Source of the DNA: Edaphobacter lichenicola
Lineage (GTDB): Bacteria; Acidobacteriota; Terriglobia; Terriglobales; Acidobacteriaceae
Assembly (NCBI RefSeq): GCF_025264645.1
Contig: NZ_CP073696.1
Location: forward strand, 1 to 64,000
DNA: 64,000 nt
Direction of reading: 5' to 3'
The notes under the pieces were generated by a model that was given only the letters and a program-made list of their open reading frames with translations, did no database searches and had not been told where the DNA came from. Position numbers and translations under genes: made by a program. The first letter of the stretch is position 1, and each line of letters opens with the position of its first letter. Below are positions 8,476-18,364 of this stretch, piece after piece.

Positions 8476-8934
8476 ATGGTGCGTCGACTCTTTTTGTCAC
8501 GATTTGCGCGATTGGTGGCTCTGCCTGTCGCTTTGGGTGGTGGGTCTCTTATGGGGCAAGTTCCGCACAAGACTCTGAAGATCATGATGAAGAGTGCGTG
8601 GGGTTCCGACGATCCCACCAAAGCAGCGTTTCCCTTTCTGCATGGGCTGGCGCTCTCGGAAGCTGGGCATGAGGTGCAGTTTTTTCTGCTGGGGGAGGCG
8701 GTTGGATTGATGCGAAAGACTCTCGCCAACGCGGTCACACCGGTCGGATGGCCCCCTGTGGGAGAGACGCTGGATAAGCTTGCTGCGAAGCATATTCAGA
8801 TCTACGCTTGCGGGACGTGCTCCCGTGCCAGAGGCGTGACTGAGGCGGATCTGAATAACTATGGCGCGAAGTTTGGTAACCCGACGATATTTGTGTCGTT
8901 AGTTGAGTGGGCGGACCGGGTGATCACGGAGTAG
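8476..8934 (+). CDS. Secreted DsrE-family protein, copy 2
   Basis: 152 residues. The ATG follows AAAGGAGAAACTC, the same ribosome binding site context as copy 1, and the upstream 30 bp are also similar (GCATAAGATTCT). The mature domain matches copy 1 in about 117 of 124 residues, including the YACGTCSRARG cysteine pair. The signal segment (MVRRLFLSRFARLVALP...) has diverged more. Third-base differences are frequent between the two genes although protein changes are few, so both copies appear to be under purifying selection. The duplication flanks sseA on both sides. Function is inferred as periplasmic sulfur carriage; no biochemical role can be read directly. Confidence 0.85.
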   Translation: MVRRLFLSRFARLVALPVALGGGSLMGQVPHKTLKIMMKSAWGSDDPTKAAFPFLHGLALSEAGHEVQFFLLGEAVGLMRKTLANAVTPVGWPPVGETLDKLAAKHIQIYACGTCSRARGVTEADLNNYGAKFGNPTIFVSLVEWADRVITE

Positions 8935-8952
8935 TGTGTTGGAGTTGGAGCG

Positions 8953-9005
8953 CGGTCGTCCTTCGGACTATGCTCACATCTCACAATGGATGTATTGGGC
9001 ATCCG
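8953..9005. repeat. Double-hairpin repeat, copy 4
   Basis: It begins 18 bp after the stop of the second DsrE gene. The first hairpin is changed to GTCC-TTC-GGAC, both arms altered together; the second arm pair is ACATC ... GATGT. It is otherwise collinear with copies 2 and 3. Confidence 0.6.
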
Positions 9006-9055
9006 GCAACCCGCACAATGCAATAATGAGATGGTTCTAAAACTCTGCATGCAAA

Positions 9056-9847
9056 GTGAACGCAAAGGCATCCCATCTAATGAGACTCAACAGATGGAAA
9101 CAAATAGGGGTCATTGCTTCTGTTGTCTGGATTCTGGGCGCGGTTGGATACACTTACTACTCTGAAACAAAAGACATTGAACATCTTGCTTCTTCTGTAA
9201 CCCAAGAATGTCTGACAACACTCACAAACGAACCTGGACGTTCTGCTGAGTGTGCAAACCGTGGCGATAGCTTTCGGAAATCGCTTCCTAAAGTCAAATA
9301 TATAGCTTTGGGAGTAGCCGTGATTCCCGTGCCTTTGGTTTGGGGCTTGGCTTATCTGGTTCTTTTTGTCGTTCGCTGGGCTCGTCGCAGATGGGCTTTA
9401 TTGCACGGAAAAACACCTGTGAAGAGTGCAGTTTGTGCGGTAATTCTGACCTTGGTGTTGCTAACAGGGAAAGCTTGTTGGCCGCCTCCTCCTCATGCAG
9501 CTACTTCGATTTGGGTCGGCAACGCCGATATCAAGAACGATAGTAGCCAGGATGCGGTGTCAGCGTTTGCTAACGCATTTGCAGTCGAACCTGCGTGTCG
9601 GGGCCTTACGTTGTCACTGAACGATATGCCATCGAAACCCTATTGGTTTCTCGAAACCTATTCGAGCAACACCAACCAAGAAACTGAGGATGGTGCTCCA
9701 TACAGGCTTTACTGGTGGATGGATTTGAACGAAAAAGATGGGTCAACACGGCCACGGGTTGAATCCGATGCGAATCGTTCCCTCCCGAAACAAGCGGTGC
9801 AGGATGTCTGTTTTATTGTCAGCCAAAAAGGCGGAATGGTGCGCTAG
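9056..9847 (+). CDS. Hypothetical two-helix membrane protein
   Basis: Up to 263 residues. The listed start is a GTG; an internal ATG at 9080 is equally likely and neither has a good ribosome binding site. Hydrophobic segments are at residues ~16-34 (IGVIASVVWILGAVGYTYY), ~82-105 and ~125-140, separated by a short loop containing cysteines. The rest is a polar C-terminal domain of about 120 residues with WWMDLNEK. I do not recognise the family. Base composition is clearly less GC-rich than its neighbours and codons are mixed, which suggests recent acquisition or weak selection. Confidence 0.65.
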   Translation: MNAKASHLMRLNRWKQIGVIASVVWILGAVGYTYYSETKDIEHLASSVTQECLTTLTNEPGRSAECANRGDSFRKSLPKVKYIALGVAVIPVPLVWGLAYLVLFVVRWARRRWALLHGKTPVKSAVCAVILTLVLLTGKACWPPPPHAATSIWVGNADIKNDSSQDAVSAFANAFAVEPACRGLTLSLNDMPSKPYWFLETYSSNTNQETEDGAPYRLYWWMDLNEKDGSTRPRVESDANRSLPKQAVQDVCFIVSQKGGMVR

Positions 9848-9959
9848 CGTCTCTGGTTCGAGTTCCCGTCGGTAGCGAACTTTATTGATTGTAGTGCTGG
9901 AGTTGCGACGAAGAGGTCGTGCGCATCGATCACCGTTTCTGGTAGAGGCGCAAGCGGGT

Positions 9960-11216
9960 CTATAACTCCATGGCGAATTGGTGGGAGGGGTCGTAGGGGG
10001 TGGGTTTGGATTCGGTGGAGAGGTCGAGGATGAGGCGCTCGAGGACGAGGAGCTTGTTGGCGGGGGAGCTACGGAGTTCGAGGTCGGCTCGGGCTACGAG
10101 GCGGATAGCGCGGGTTAGTTCGCGGCGAGATTTGTAGCGGCGAGCTTGTTTGATGAGGTCTTCGGCGGCGAAGGGTGGCATGCGGAAACCCTGCCATAAG
10201 ACCTGCCAGATGGCGCGGGGGTCGCGTACGTTTTTCTCGGAGATGATGAGCATCTGGCGGAAGGTGCGGGCGAGCATGTAGAGATGACCGATGGCGGCGT
10301 CTTCGCCACCGTCGGAGGCGTTGAGGAGGCCGTGGAGGAGGAGCAGGGCGCGGGGGCGGTCCTTGGCGGAGATGGCGTCGGTGAGTTCGTAAAGGGAGCG
10401 CTGCTTGGCGGCGAGGACCATGGTTTCCACGTCGCCTAGGGTGATGGTGGATGGGCCGAGCCTGATGGGATTACCTAGCTCGGTGGTGCTCTTCTCTCGG
10501 TCGGAATTCGTACTGGGTGAGATCTGAGGATTGAGCAGGAGTTGCTTGCCCTGAACGTACAGGCAGAGTTTTTCGAACTCGCTGGCGATGAGCATCATGT
10601 CGGCGCCGAGGGAGTCTACCAACTCGCGGGCGGCGTCGGGGTCGAACTTTACGGAGCGGGATTCGGCGCTGGTGGTGACCCACTTGATGGCGTCGGTATC
10701 TTCGACGCGGGCTAGTTCTACGAAGCCGCAGGAGTCGCCGAGGGTCTCGCGGATCTTCTCGAAGCGCTCCTTGTCCTGGTAGTCCATCTTGCGGAGGTCG
10801 GTGGGGATGCGGAGATGGTCGGCTACGAAGAGGATGAGGGCTTGAGGGTTGGGCGAGCGGAAGTAGGCGTCGATGGCGGCGAATTCTTCTTTCTTGCTGC
10901 CGCGGCCATAGAGAGTTTTGAGGTTGCGGACGAAGAGGACCTGGAAGGGCGCCATGAGGGAGGGGGTCTGGGCGCGGTCGAGGATCTCGAAGATGCTGGT
11001 GTCGGCGAGGTCGAGGTCCTGGAGGCAGAAGTCGCGTGTGTCTTCGGGGGCGAGGGTGGCGAGGACGGCTTTGCGGCAGCGGTCGTAGAGGAAGACCTCG
11101 TCGCCGAGGAGGACGTATGCGGGTCTGAGGGTGGCTGGGGAGGCGATCTCTGCGACAAAGCGATCTGTTGATGCGAAGCTCCGGAGCGGGCTGGCGAAGG
11201 ACTTGAGAGAGGCCAT
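9960..11216 (-). CDS. holA: DNA polymerase III delta subunit
   Basis: 418 residues. The N-terminal AAA-like domain includes RPAYVLLGDEVFLYDR near residue 32, where HolA proteins have a degenerate nucleotide-binding motif, and QVLFVRNLKTL. The clamp-opening delta domain is followed by helical collar segments (KQRSLYELTDAISAKD, then PFAAEDLIKQARRY). Delta opens the beta clamp in the clamp loader. It is longer than E. coli HolA (about 343 aa), with an insertion near residues 225-255. The start codon overlaps the lptE stop by one base (TAATG), so the two are translationally coupled, an arrangement also common in Proteobacteria. Confidence 0.9.
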   Translation of the reverse strand: MASLKSFASPLRSFASTDRFVAEIASPATLRPAYVLLGDEVFLYDRCRKAVLATLAPEDTRDFCLQDLDLADTSIFEILDRAQTPSLMAPFQVLFVRNLKTLYGRGSKKEEFAAIDAYFRSPNPQALILFVADHLRIPTDLRKMDYQDKERFEKIRETLGDSCGFVELARVEDTDAIKWVTTSAESRSVKFDPDAARELVDSLGADMMLIASEFEKLCLYVQGKQLLLNPQISPSTNSDREKSTTELGNPIRLGPSTITLGDVETMVLAAKQRSLYELTDAISAKDRPRALLLLHGLLNASDGGEDAAIGHLYMLARTFRQMLIISEKNVRDPRAIWQVLWQGFRMPPFAAEDLIKQARRYKSRRELTRAIRLVARADLELRSSPANKLLVLERLILDLSTESKPTPYDPSHQFAMEL

Positions 11217-11725
11217 TAGAAGGACTCCAGCATATCGCTTACGAGGGCCTGGGCGAACTCTTTTGCGACACGGTTGACGGCGTGGTTATCTTCCTGGATG
11301 AAGCCGCTGAGGTCCTGGGTGGACTGGTACTGCTCGTGGTAGACGAAGGAGTCGTTGCGGTAGAGGATACGGCCGTCGTGGGCGGTGAGGACGGCTTTGG
11401 CGGTGATGGTGATGAGGTAGCTGGAGGATTGGCCGGTGTTGGCGTCGTAGGTGAGGGGGGCGACGGTCTGGGAGAGGATGGTGCCGTGGAGGGTGGCGTC
11501 GGCGGAGTCGGAGTCGGTGTTGAGGATGTGGTATTTGGTGCGGGTGTTGAGCTCGCGGATGGTGGCGTCGGTGAAGGCCATCTCGGTGTGGAAGGCCTGG
11601 GCGTTGGTGGTGAAGATGGGTACGGAGAGGGTGCGGACGTCGATGGGGATGTGGGTGGCGGAGCCGGCCTGGTGGTAACCACAGCCGGTGAGCGCGAGAA
11701 GGAGGATCGGGGTGAGGAGGCGCAT
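11216..11725 (-). CDS. lptE: LPS-assembly lipoprotein LptE
   Basis: 169 residues with a lipoprotein signal peptide: MRLLTPILLLALTGC, Cys15 being the lipidated residue. The mature part carries GYHQAG right after the lipobox, then ADATLHGTILSQ and ILYRNDSFVYHEQY, the pattern of the LptE / DUF799-like family. LptE forms the plug of the LptD outer-membrane LPS translocon. It is directly upstream of holA with a one-base overlap. Its presence implies an LPS-bearing outer membrane, consistent with the TonB-dependent receptor later in the window. Confidence 0.87.
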   Translation of the reverse strand: MRLLTPILLLALTGCGYHQAGSATHIPIDVRTLSVPIFTTNAQAFHTEMAFTDATIRELNTRTKYHILNTDSDSADATLHGTILSQTVAPLTYDANTGQSSSYLITITAKAVLTAHDGRILYRNDSFVYHEQYQSTQDLSGFIQEDNHAVNRVAKEFAQALVSDMLESF

Positions 11726-11764
11726 GCGTCTGTTTTCTATTGTCGCATTGGCGTTTGGGTGGGG

Positions 11765-11943
11765 TTTTGGGCGGAATTAATTTGAGGTGGGAAAGGTGTG
11801 AATTTGCTGAGGGTTTTGGGGAAATGCGGGTGTTAGACGTGGTGTTTTGATGGTCAATTTGTGGTGGGATGCGTGGTGGCTGTGGTGTTTTGGATGGTGG
11901 TTTTTGGGGACGAAAAAATGTGACAGGTTTTTGAGAGTTATTT
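11765..11943. repeat. CACCAC-rich intergenic element, copy 1
   Basis: Strongly G/T-rich on the plus strand, so C/A-rich on the minus strand. Read on the minus strand it contains CACCACG, a GCATCCCACCACAAATT block and AACACCACGT. The same block, with one base different, occurs in the element at 59640. No ORF or hairpin explains it. It lies upstream of lptE and directly downstream of the DUF4260 gene. Confidence 0.65.
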
Positions 11944-12303
11944 TCAAGCGATGCGCTGAAGGTGGGTGTCCTTGAAGGATGCGGGGTATTTGAGGCCGTA
12001 GCCGAGGAGGCGGTCGAAGGCGATGTGGGCGACCCAGATGAGTGCGAAGGCTGTCGCTTGCTGCCAGTGCTCGGTGTAACTGAGGAGCAGGAGGGCGAGA
12101 GCAAGGGTGAGGGTATGGGCGAAGTTGTAGGTTGCGGCACCGATGCGGGTGTTGATGAGGTAGCCGAGCATGAAGAGGTCTGGGGTGAGGAAGAGGAGCG
12201 CGAAGAGGAGCCAGCTGCAGTGAAGATGCTGGTAGGCGAAGATGGTGAGGGTTAGGAGAACGGCTTCTTCGGCGCGGAGAAGGATGGCGGGTCGGGTCAG
12301 CAT
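11944..12303 (-). CDS. DUF4260 family integral membrane protein
   Basis: 119 residues from the ATG at 12303; the frame stays open upstream to 12480, but that part reads through the 60-bp repeat at 12351 and is not protein-like. About four hydrophobic segments are seen (residues ~14-30, 34-50, 60-80, 85-100). The DUF4260 signatures are PDLFMLGYLINTRIGAATYN and a C-terminal HIAFDRLLGYGLKYPASFKD. The function of the family is unknown. It stands alone. Confidence 0.87.
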   Translation of the reverse strand: MLTRPAILLRAEEAVLLTLTIFAYQHLHCSWLLFALLFLTPDLFMLGYLINTRIGAATYNFAHTLTLALALLLLSYTEHWQQATAFALIWVAHIAFDRLLGYGLKYPASFKDTHLQRIA

Positions 12304-12350
12304 GAGTTGGTTATACGGTAGTTTTGGGGTCCGGAGTTCGTTTGTTAGAG

Positions 12351-12410
12351 GCAACGGCGTGCTGCGCGCACGGCGCGATCTGCCATCGAGGCTGAGGCGC
12401 CTTCGGCGCC
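12351..12410. repeat. 60-bp direct repeat flanking the manganese catalase gene, left copy
   Basis: Begins GCAACGGCGTGCTGCGCGCA and ends GGCGCCTTCGGCGCC. It matches 13383-13442 at 58 of 60 positions. Internal pairing is possible (CGTGC/GCACG, CGAT/ATCG, GGCGCC/GGCGCC). The rest of 12304-12535 shows no other feature. Confidence 0.9.
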
Positions 12411-12535
12411 AGTTTGGGTGAGGAAGATGAGTGTTTGTACGGGGCCGTTGCGATTCAGACGCGGGCTGCGGGAATTGCATCGTAGTGGGTGTACGCGGAA
12501 CGGAAGAACGAATTTTGGGATTTTGAGGACTTCCT

Positions 12536-13381
12536 ATGTATCACCATGTCAAAAAGCTGATGTACACCGTAACTATTGGAGAGCCGGATGTCCGGTTCGG
12601 CAATATGTTGTTAGAGCAGTTTGGGGGCGCGAACGGGGAGCTGGCCGCTGCGATGCAGTACACAATCCAGGGATGGAACTGTGTGGACGATCTGGGGCGA
12701 AGAGATTTGCTGCTGGATATCGGGACGGAGGAGTTGAGCCATCTGGAGGTCGTTGGAGCGCTGATTCGGATGCATTTGAAACCGATGAAGACGAATCGAG
12801 AGGCGGCTGAGGCCGATCCGCTGGTGACGATCGCCGGAGGTGGCGGGGTTGGGTTGTTTGATTCGATGGGGAATGCGTGGACGGCGAATTATCTGCAGAT
12901 CACCGGCGAGGTTGATGTCGATCTGAGGAGCAATATCGCGGCCGAGGCTCGGGCAAAGATCGTGTATGAGCGATTGATCGACCATACCGACGATCCAGGA
13001 TCGATCGATACGCTGCAGTTTCTGATGACGCGTGAGATTACGCATATGAAGGCGTTTCAGGCGGCGTTGGACAGCATTGAGAAGTCTCCTTTTTCGGTTG
13101 GGCTGTTGAAGCCTACGCCGGGGATTGTGGACGAGTACTTCAATGGGTCGACTGGTGATGGCAGCGAAGGAGAGACGGATATGCGCGGGCCGTGGACCTC
13201 TTCGTTTGGTCTGCATCCGGTGGAGTCGCAGATGAATGGCGGCAAGGGGCTTTCGGTTGGCGACATTGATGGAAAGATCAGTGGCGAGGATCGAGGCAAG
13301 CAGGATGAGGCTCAGAAGGCTACTACTTCGGCGGCGGATGAGGCGTTGGGTAAGCAGCTGGCTGGTGCGGGTGCGAAGTAA
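12536..13381 (+). CDS. Manganese (non-heme) catalase
   Basis: 281 residues, typical length. Ligands of the dinuclear Mn site are visible: Glu in GANGELAAAMQY (~35), the GTEELSHLEVV pair (Glu ~66, His ~69), Glu in IAAEARAKIVYERL (~148) and His in TREITHMKAF (~181). The enzyme dismutates hydrogen peroxide in the cytoplasm. A long polar C-terminal tail of about 45 residues (SGEDRGKQDEAQ...) follows the catalytic domain. The start is supported by a weak GAGG upstream. The gene is bracketed by two nearly identical 60-bp repeats, which may mark its insertion as a unit or may simply be 3' elements. Confidence 0.93.
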   Translation: MYHHVKKLMYTVTIGEPDVRFGNMLLEQFGGANGELAAAMQYTIQGWNCVDDLGRRDLLLDIGTEELSHLEVVGALIRMHLKPMKTNREAAEADPLVTIAGGGGVGLFDSMGNAWTANYLQITGEVDVDLRSNIAAEARAKIVYERLIDHTDDPGSIDTLQFLMTREITHMKAFQAALDSIEKSPFSVGLLKPTPGIVDEYFNGSTGDGSEGETDMRGPWTSSFGLHPVESQMNGGKGLSVGDIDGKISGEDRGKQDEAQKATTSAADEALGKQLAGAGAK

Positions 13382-13382
13382 A

Positions 13383-13442
13383 GCAACGGCGTGCTGCGCG
13401 CACGGCGCGATCTGCCATCGAGGCTGACGCGCCTTTGGCGCC
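13383..13442. repeat. 60-bp direct repeat flanking the manganese catalase gene, right copy
   Basis: 58/60 identical to 12351-12410. It starts 1 bp after the catalase stop. Here the final hairpin (GCGCC-TTT-GGCGC) is followed by TTTTTT, so this copy can serve as a plus-strand terminator. Confidence 0.9.
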
Positions 13443-13465
13443 TTTTTTCCGGTGTTTGGGGTAAA

Positions 13466-13496
13466 GAAAATGGCAGCCTTTGTGGCTGCCATTTTC
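13466..13496. terminator. Bidirectional terminator between catalase and ftsH
   Basis: A perfect 13-bp stem GAAAATGGCAGCC / GGCTGCCATTTTC with a 5-nt loop lies between two convergent genes. T-rich flanks are present on both strands. Confidence 0.85.
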
Positions 13497-13520
13497 TTGT
13501 TTCGATTACTTTCTGTTTCG

Positions 13521-15437
<1,917 letters not shown>

Positions 15438-15886
15438 TCGAATTTCCTCATTTTTCTAGTCTGCAGCGGCCACAAAATCGACTGGTGCTTGTCAGACCCA
15501 GCTTCGATACGCTGTCGCGGACGGAAGCCTACAACATTTAGACGACGGTGGTGAGGGAAGGTTCTGATGCTGGTGGATGGTGCCTGAATGTCAGTCAAAG
15601 CCCTGCCTCAGTCAAGTAGTTAGATTCTACTCTGTGGTCCGGGGATTCGGGGGGCAAAAGGAGAATGTTGATGTGACTTTAGAGGGATGAGTGGTCTGTT
15701 GCTTTGGGGTGATTCTTGCTTGTTTGGCGGGGATGGGTGGTTATAGAGGTAGGACGTTGACGATAAACGTCTTATTCTCTGGCGCTGTAGAAACTGATTG
15801 CTTGAATCTTCCTATTGGGAATTGAGGTGGGGGTTTTGGCTGGCGTCTCGTGGATAGGAAGCCGCGAGATGGAGAGGGGCTGAGAG
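15438..15886. other. Gene-free upstream region of ftsH
   Basis: About 450 bp without a credible ORF. It is expected to hold the ftsH promoter, but no convincing -35/-10 pair was found. The right part leads into a dispersed repeat. Confidence 0.5.
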
Positions 15887-16002
15887 GCAGATTCCTCCGC
15901 TTCGACATCGCTCAGGGTGCGGAATGACAACAAAAGAACAGGTAAGAACAACTGCAACCGCAGATTCCATTCGGGAATGACAACAAACGGGACATGCAAC
16001 GG
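15887..16002. repeat. Dispersed repeat, GCAGATTCCTCCGC family, copies 2 and 3 in tandem
   Basis: The core at 15887-15942 matches 3312-3355 (GCAGATTCCTCCGC ... GCGGAATGACAACAAAAG). A second, shorter unit follows at 15960 (GCAGATTCCATTCGGGAATG). It lies just 3' of tilS. Confidence 0.75.
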
Positions 16003-16036
16003 CAACGCAACAACTGAACTAGCGATAGGGATGTGG

Positions 16037-17086
16037 CTATTGTTGGCGGAAGAGGCGGAGTTCGCGGGGGGAGCGGTCGGCGCGGAGATTGTTAGGGAGA
16101 TGGAGTGTGGTTCCGGTGCGGGCGGCTACGGTGGGGTCGGTGCGGAAGCCGCAGAGGCTGAGGAGGCGTGAGGTTTCGTCGAAGCTGAGGCGGGCGCCGA
16201 GTTGCCGGGCTGCGGCGCGGAGGACACGGCGTCGAAGGGCGGGGTCGAGTGCGCGGAGGCGGTCGAGTTCGATGGAGACAGCGGCTGAGCCTGGGGTGGT
16301 GCTGACAGCGCGGCCACCGCCTCGGACGGGTTTGCCCGGGAGGAGGAGTTGGGGGAGTAGGCGATTGAGTTCGACTTGCCAACGAGCTTCCTCTTCGCGG
16401 GCTAGTTCGGCGAGGTTGGCGAGGGTTTGGTCGAGGTTCGGGTTGTAGGTGCGGAGTTGGGGGAGAAGCTCGTGGCGGATCTTGTTGCGGGTGTAGGCGG
16501 TGTCGGTGTTGGTGGAGTCGTTGCGCCAGGGTTGATGGAGTTGGGTGAGGTAGGCCTCGATGTCGGCGCGGTGGGTGTTCAGGAAGGGGCGGAGGATCTT
16601 TCCTTTTGCGAGGGTGACGATGGGGTGGATGGCGCTGAGGCCTTCGGTCCATGCACCTCGGAGGAGTTTCATGAGGACGGTTTCGGACTGGTCTTCGGCG
16701 TTGTGGGCGGTGAGGACGGTGTCGGCGTGGCCTGAGGCGAGCAGGGTGGTGAAGTACTCGTAGCGGATGGCGCGGGCGGCCTCCTCGATGGTCTCGCGGG
16801 TTTCGGCTACGCGGTTGGGGACGCTGGCTTGATGGAGATGGAGGGGGATGTCATGGGCGAGGCAGAGATCTTCGACGAAGCGCTGGTCGGCGTCGGCTTC
16901 GTCGCCGCGAAGGCCGTGATGGACGTGGACTGCGGAGAGGCCGATGCCGAGGGATTCGCGTGGGGTGTTGTTTGCGGCATGGAGAGTGAGGAGGAGCGCG
17001 ACGGAGTCTGCGCCGCCAGAGATGGCTACGCAGATGCGGTCGCCGGGTTGGATGTTGGTGCGGGCGAAGGGAAGGGTGGTCGGCAT
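16037..17086 (-). CDS. tilS: tRNA(Ile)-lysidine synthetase
   Basis: 349 residues. The PP-loop ATPase motif SGGADS is at residues 23-28, and the TilS core includes VHHGLRGDEADADQRFVEDL and TRNKIRHELLPQL. The enzyme converts C34 of the CAU-anticodon tRNA-Ile to lysidine so that it reads AUA. It is shorter than E. coli TilS (about 430 aa), having a reduced C-terminal region, as many TilS proteins do. It lies upstream of ftsH on the same strand. Confidence 0.94.
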   Translation of the reverse strand: MPTTLPFARTNIQPGDRICVAISGGADSVALLLTLHAANNTPRESLGIGLSAVHVHHGLRGDEADADQRFVEDLCLAHDIPLHLHQASVPNRVAETRETIEEAARAIRYEYFTTLLASGHADTVLTAHNAEDQSETVLMKLLRGAWTEGLSAIHPIVTLAKGKILRPFLNTHRADIEAYLTQLHQPWRNDSTNTDTAYTRNKIRHELLPQLRTYNPNLDQTLANLAELAREEEARWQVELNRLLPQLLLPGKPVRGGGRAVSTTPGSAAVSIELDRLRALDPALRRRVLRAAARQLGARLSFDETSRLLSLCGFRTDPTVAARTGTTLHLPNNLRADRSPRELRLFRQQ

Positions 17087-17126
17087 GATTCAGCTAAGCA
17101 AGAGTAACTGAGAGGGCACGGAAAGC

Positions 17127-17456
17127 TTAGATGTGGACATGCTTCGAGATTCTTGTGGCTGGCGCTACGGCGGAGAGATGGACCGCTTTCTTAGTGGTTC
17201 GAAAGGCCACAGCAGAGGCGGTTAAGATGTATTCGCCAGGCGGAGCTGAAATTTCAAAGTGGCCTGCGTTATCGGTTATTGCCTTTATAACGGGGCCGTT
17301 GGTTGGTTCCAAAGCGACTTTAGATTTGGGAATTGCTGCGCCGGTTACGTCTGTTACGGTTCCGGTGATACTGGCGATCTGGAACTCAGATCGTGCTGAA
17401 CACGAGGTAGAAATTATCAGCACAGCAAAACATATGCGGAGCATGAAGGAACGCAT
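17127..17456 (-). CDS. Small secreted carboxypeptidase-regulatory-like domain protein
   Basis: 109 residues. A signal peptide (residues 1-22, ending near CSARSEF) is followed by a single CarboxypepD_reg / CNA-B-like beta-sandwich: SITGTVTDVTGAAIPKSKVA, then ITDNAGHFEISAPPGEYILT. The same domain begins the TonB-dependent receptor at 33522; here it stands alone. Its role is unknown; small proteins of this kind are common exported products in Acidobacteria. It lies 40 bp before the tilS start on the same strand and is divergent from ispD. Confidence 0.8.
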   Translation of the reverse strand: MRSFMLRICFAVLIISTSCSARSEFQIASITGTVTDVTGAAIPKSKVALEPTNGPVIKAITDNAGHFEISAPPGEYILTASAVAFRTTKKAVHLSAVAPATRISKHVHI

Positions 17457-17591
17457 GTTGAATGAACCTCGACTGACAGATCATAGCTTGCAGCTGGTTG
17501 GTTTTCTATACTCGGATGGGGGTGGGGTCAGTCGTAGCTTCCGAGCGAGTGGTCGGCGTGACGGGGAAGCATCTTGTATACTTCGCAGGTT

Positions 17592-18308
17592 ATGCGAGTA
17601 TTTGTGATTCTTCCAGCAGCGGGTATCGGGACACGTATGGCCGCCGGTGCGGCACCGCACGTGGCACCAAAACAGTTTCTTGAGATCGGCGGAGTGCCGG
17701 TACTGATTCGGTCGTTGAAGGCGTTCCTTGCGGTGCCGCGTGTGGATGCGGTTTGCGTTGCGGTGAGGGCGCATGAGCGGGAGCGGGTTGAGTCGCAGAT
17801 GATGGAGTTCAAGCTGGGGCCGCGGGTGCATATGGTTGAGGGCGGCGACGACCGGCAGCACTCGGTGGGCAATGCGCTGGCGGCGCTGGAGTGTGATGAC
17901 GAGGATGTCGTGCTGGTGCATGATGCGGTGCGGCCGTTGATTGATCCGGCGACGATTGAGCGGACGATTGATGCGGTGGTAAAGCATGGCGCGGCGATTG
18001 TGGGGCTGCCTGCGGTGGATACGATTAAACAAGTCGAGCGTACGGCGGATGGCGCGATTGTGACGGCGACGATTCCTAGGGAGCGGATTGTGCAGGCGCA
18101 GACGCCGCAGGGTGCGCGGTTTGGGTTGATGCACAGGGCGTTTGTGGAGGCCGAGGCCGATGGATTTTCCGGGACCGATGAGGCGAGTCTGCTGGAGCGG
18201 GCCGGGATTGAGGTCGCGGTGGTGGCGGGATCGGCGAGGAACTTCAAGATTACGCAGCCGGGGGATATTGAGCTGGCGGAGTTTTATCTGGGGCAGGGAA
18301 AGCCGTAA
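17592..18308 (+). CDS. ispD: 2-C-methyl-D-erythritol 4-phosphate cytidylyltransferase
   Basis: 238 residues from ATG 17592; an in-frame TTG at 17574 preceded by GGGGAAG is an alternative start. The nucleotidyltransferase motif LPAAGIGTRM is followed by KQFLEIGG, VHDAVRPL and TPQGARF. The reaction is CTP + MEP to CDP-ME in the non-mevalonate isoprenoid pathway. ispF follows 56 bp downstream, so two pathway genes are adjacent. Confidence 0.95.
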   Translation: MRVFVILPAAGIGTRMAAGAAPHVAPKQFLEIGGVPVLIRSLKAFLAVPRVDAVCVAVRAHERERVESQMMEFKLGPRVHMVEGGDDRQHSVGNALAALECDDEDVVLVHDAVRPLIDPATIERTIDAVVKHGAAIVGLPAVDTIKQVERTADGAIVTATIPRERIVQAQTPQGARFGLMHRAFVEAEADGFSGTDEASLLERAGIEVAVVAGSARNFKITQPGDIELAEFYLGQGKP

Positions 18309-18364
18309 TGAGAGGTGAGTGCGCTGGCACTCTCGCGATTCTCGGAAGCATGGGAAGATAGTTT

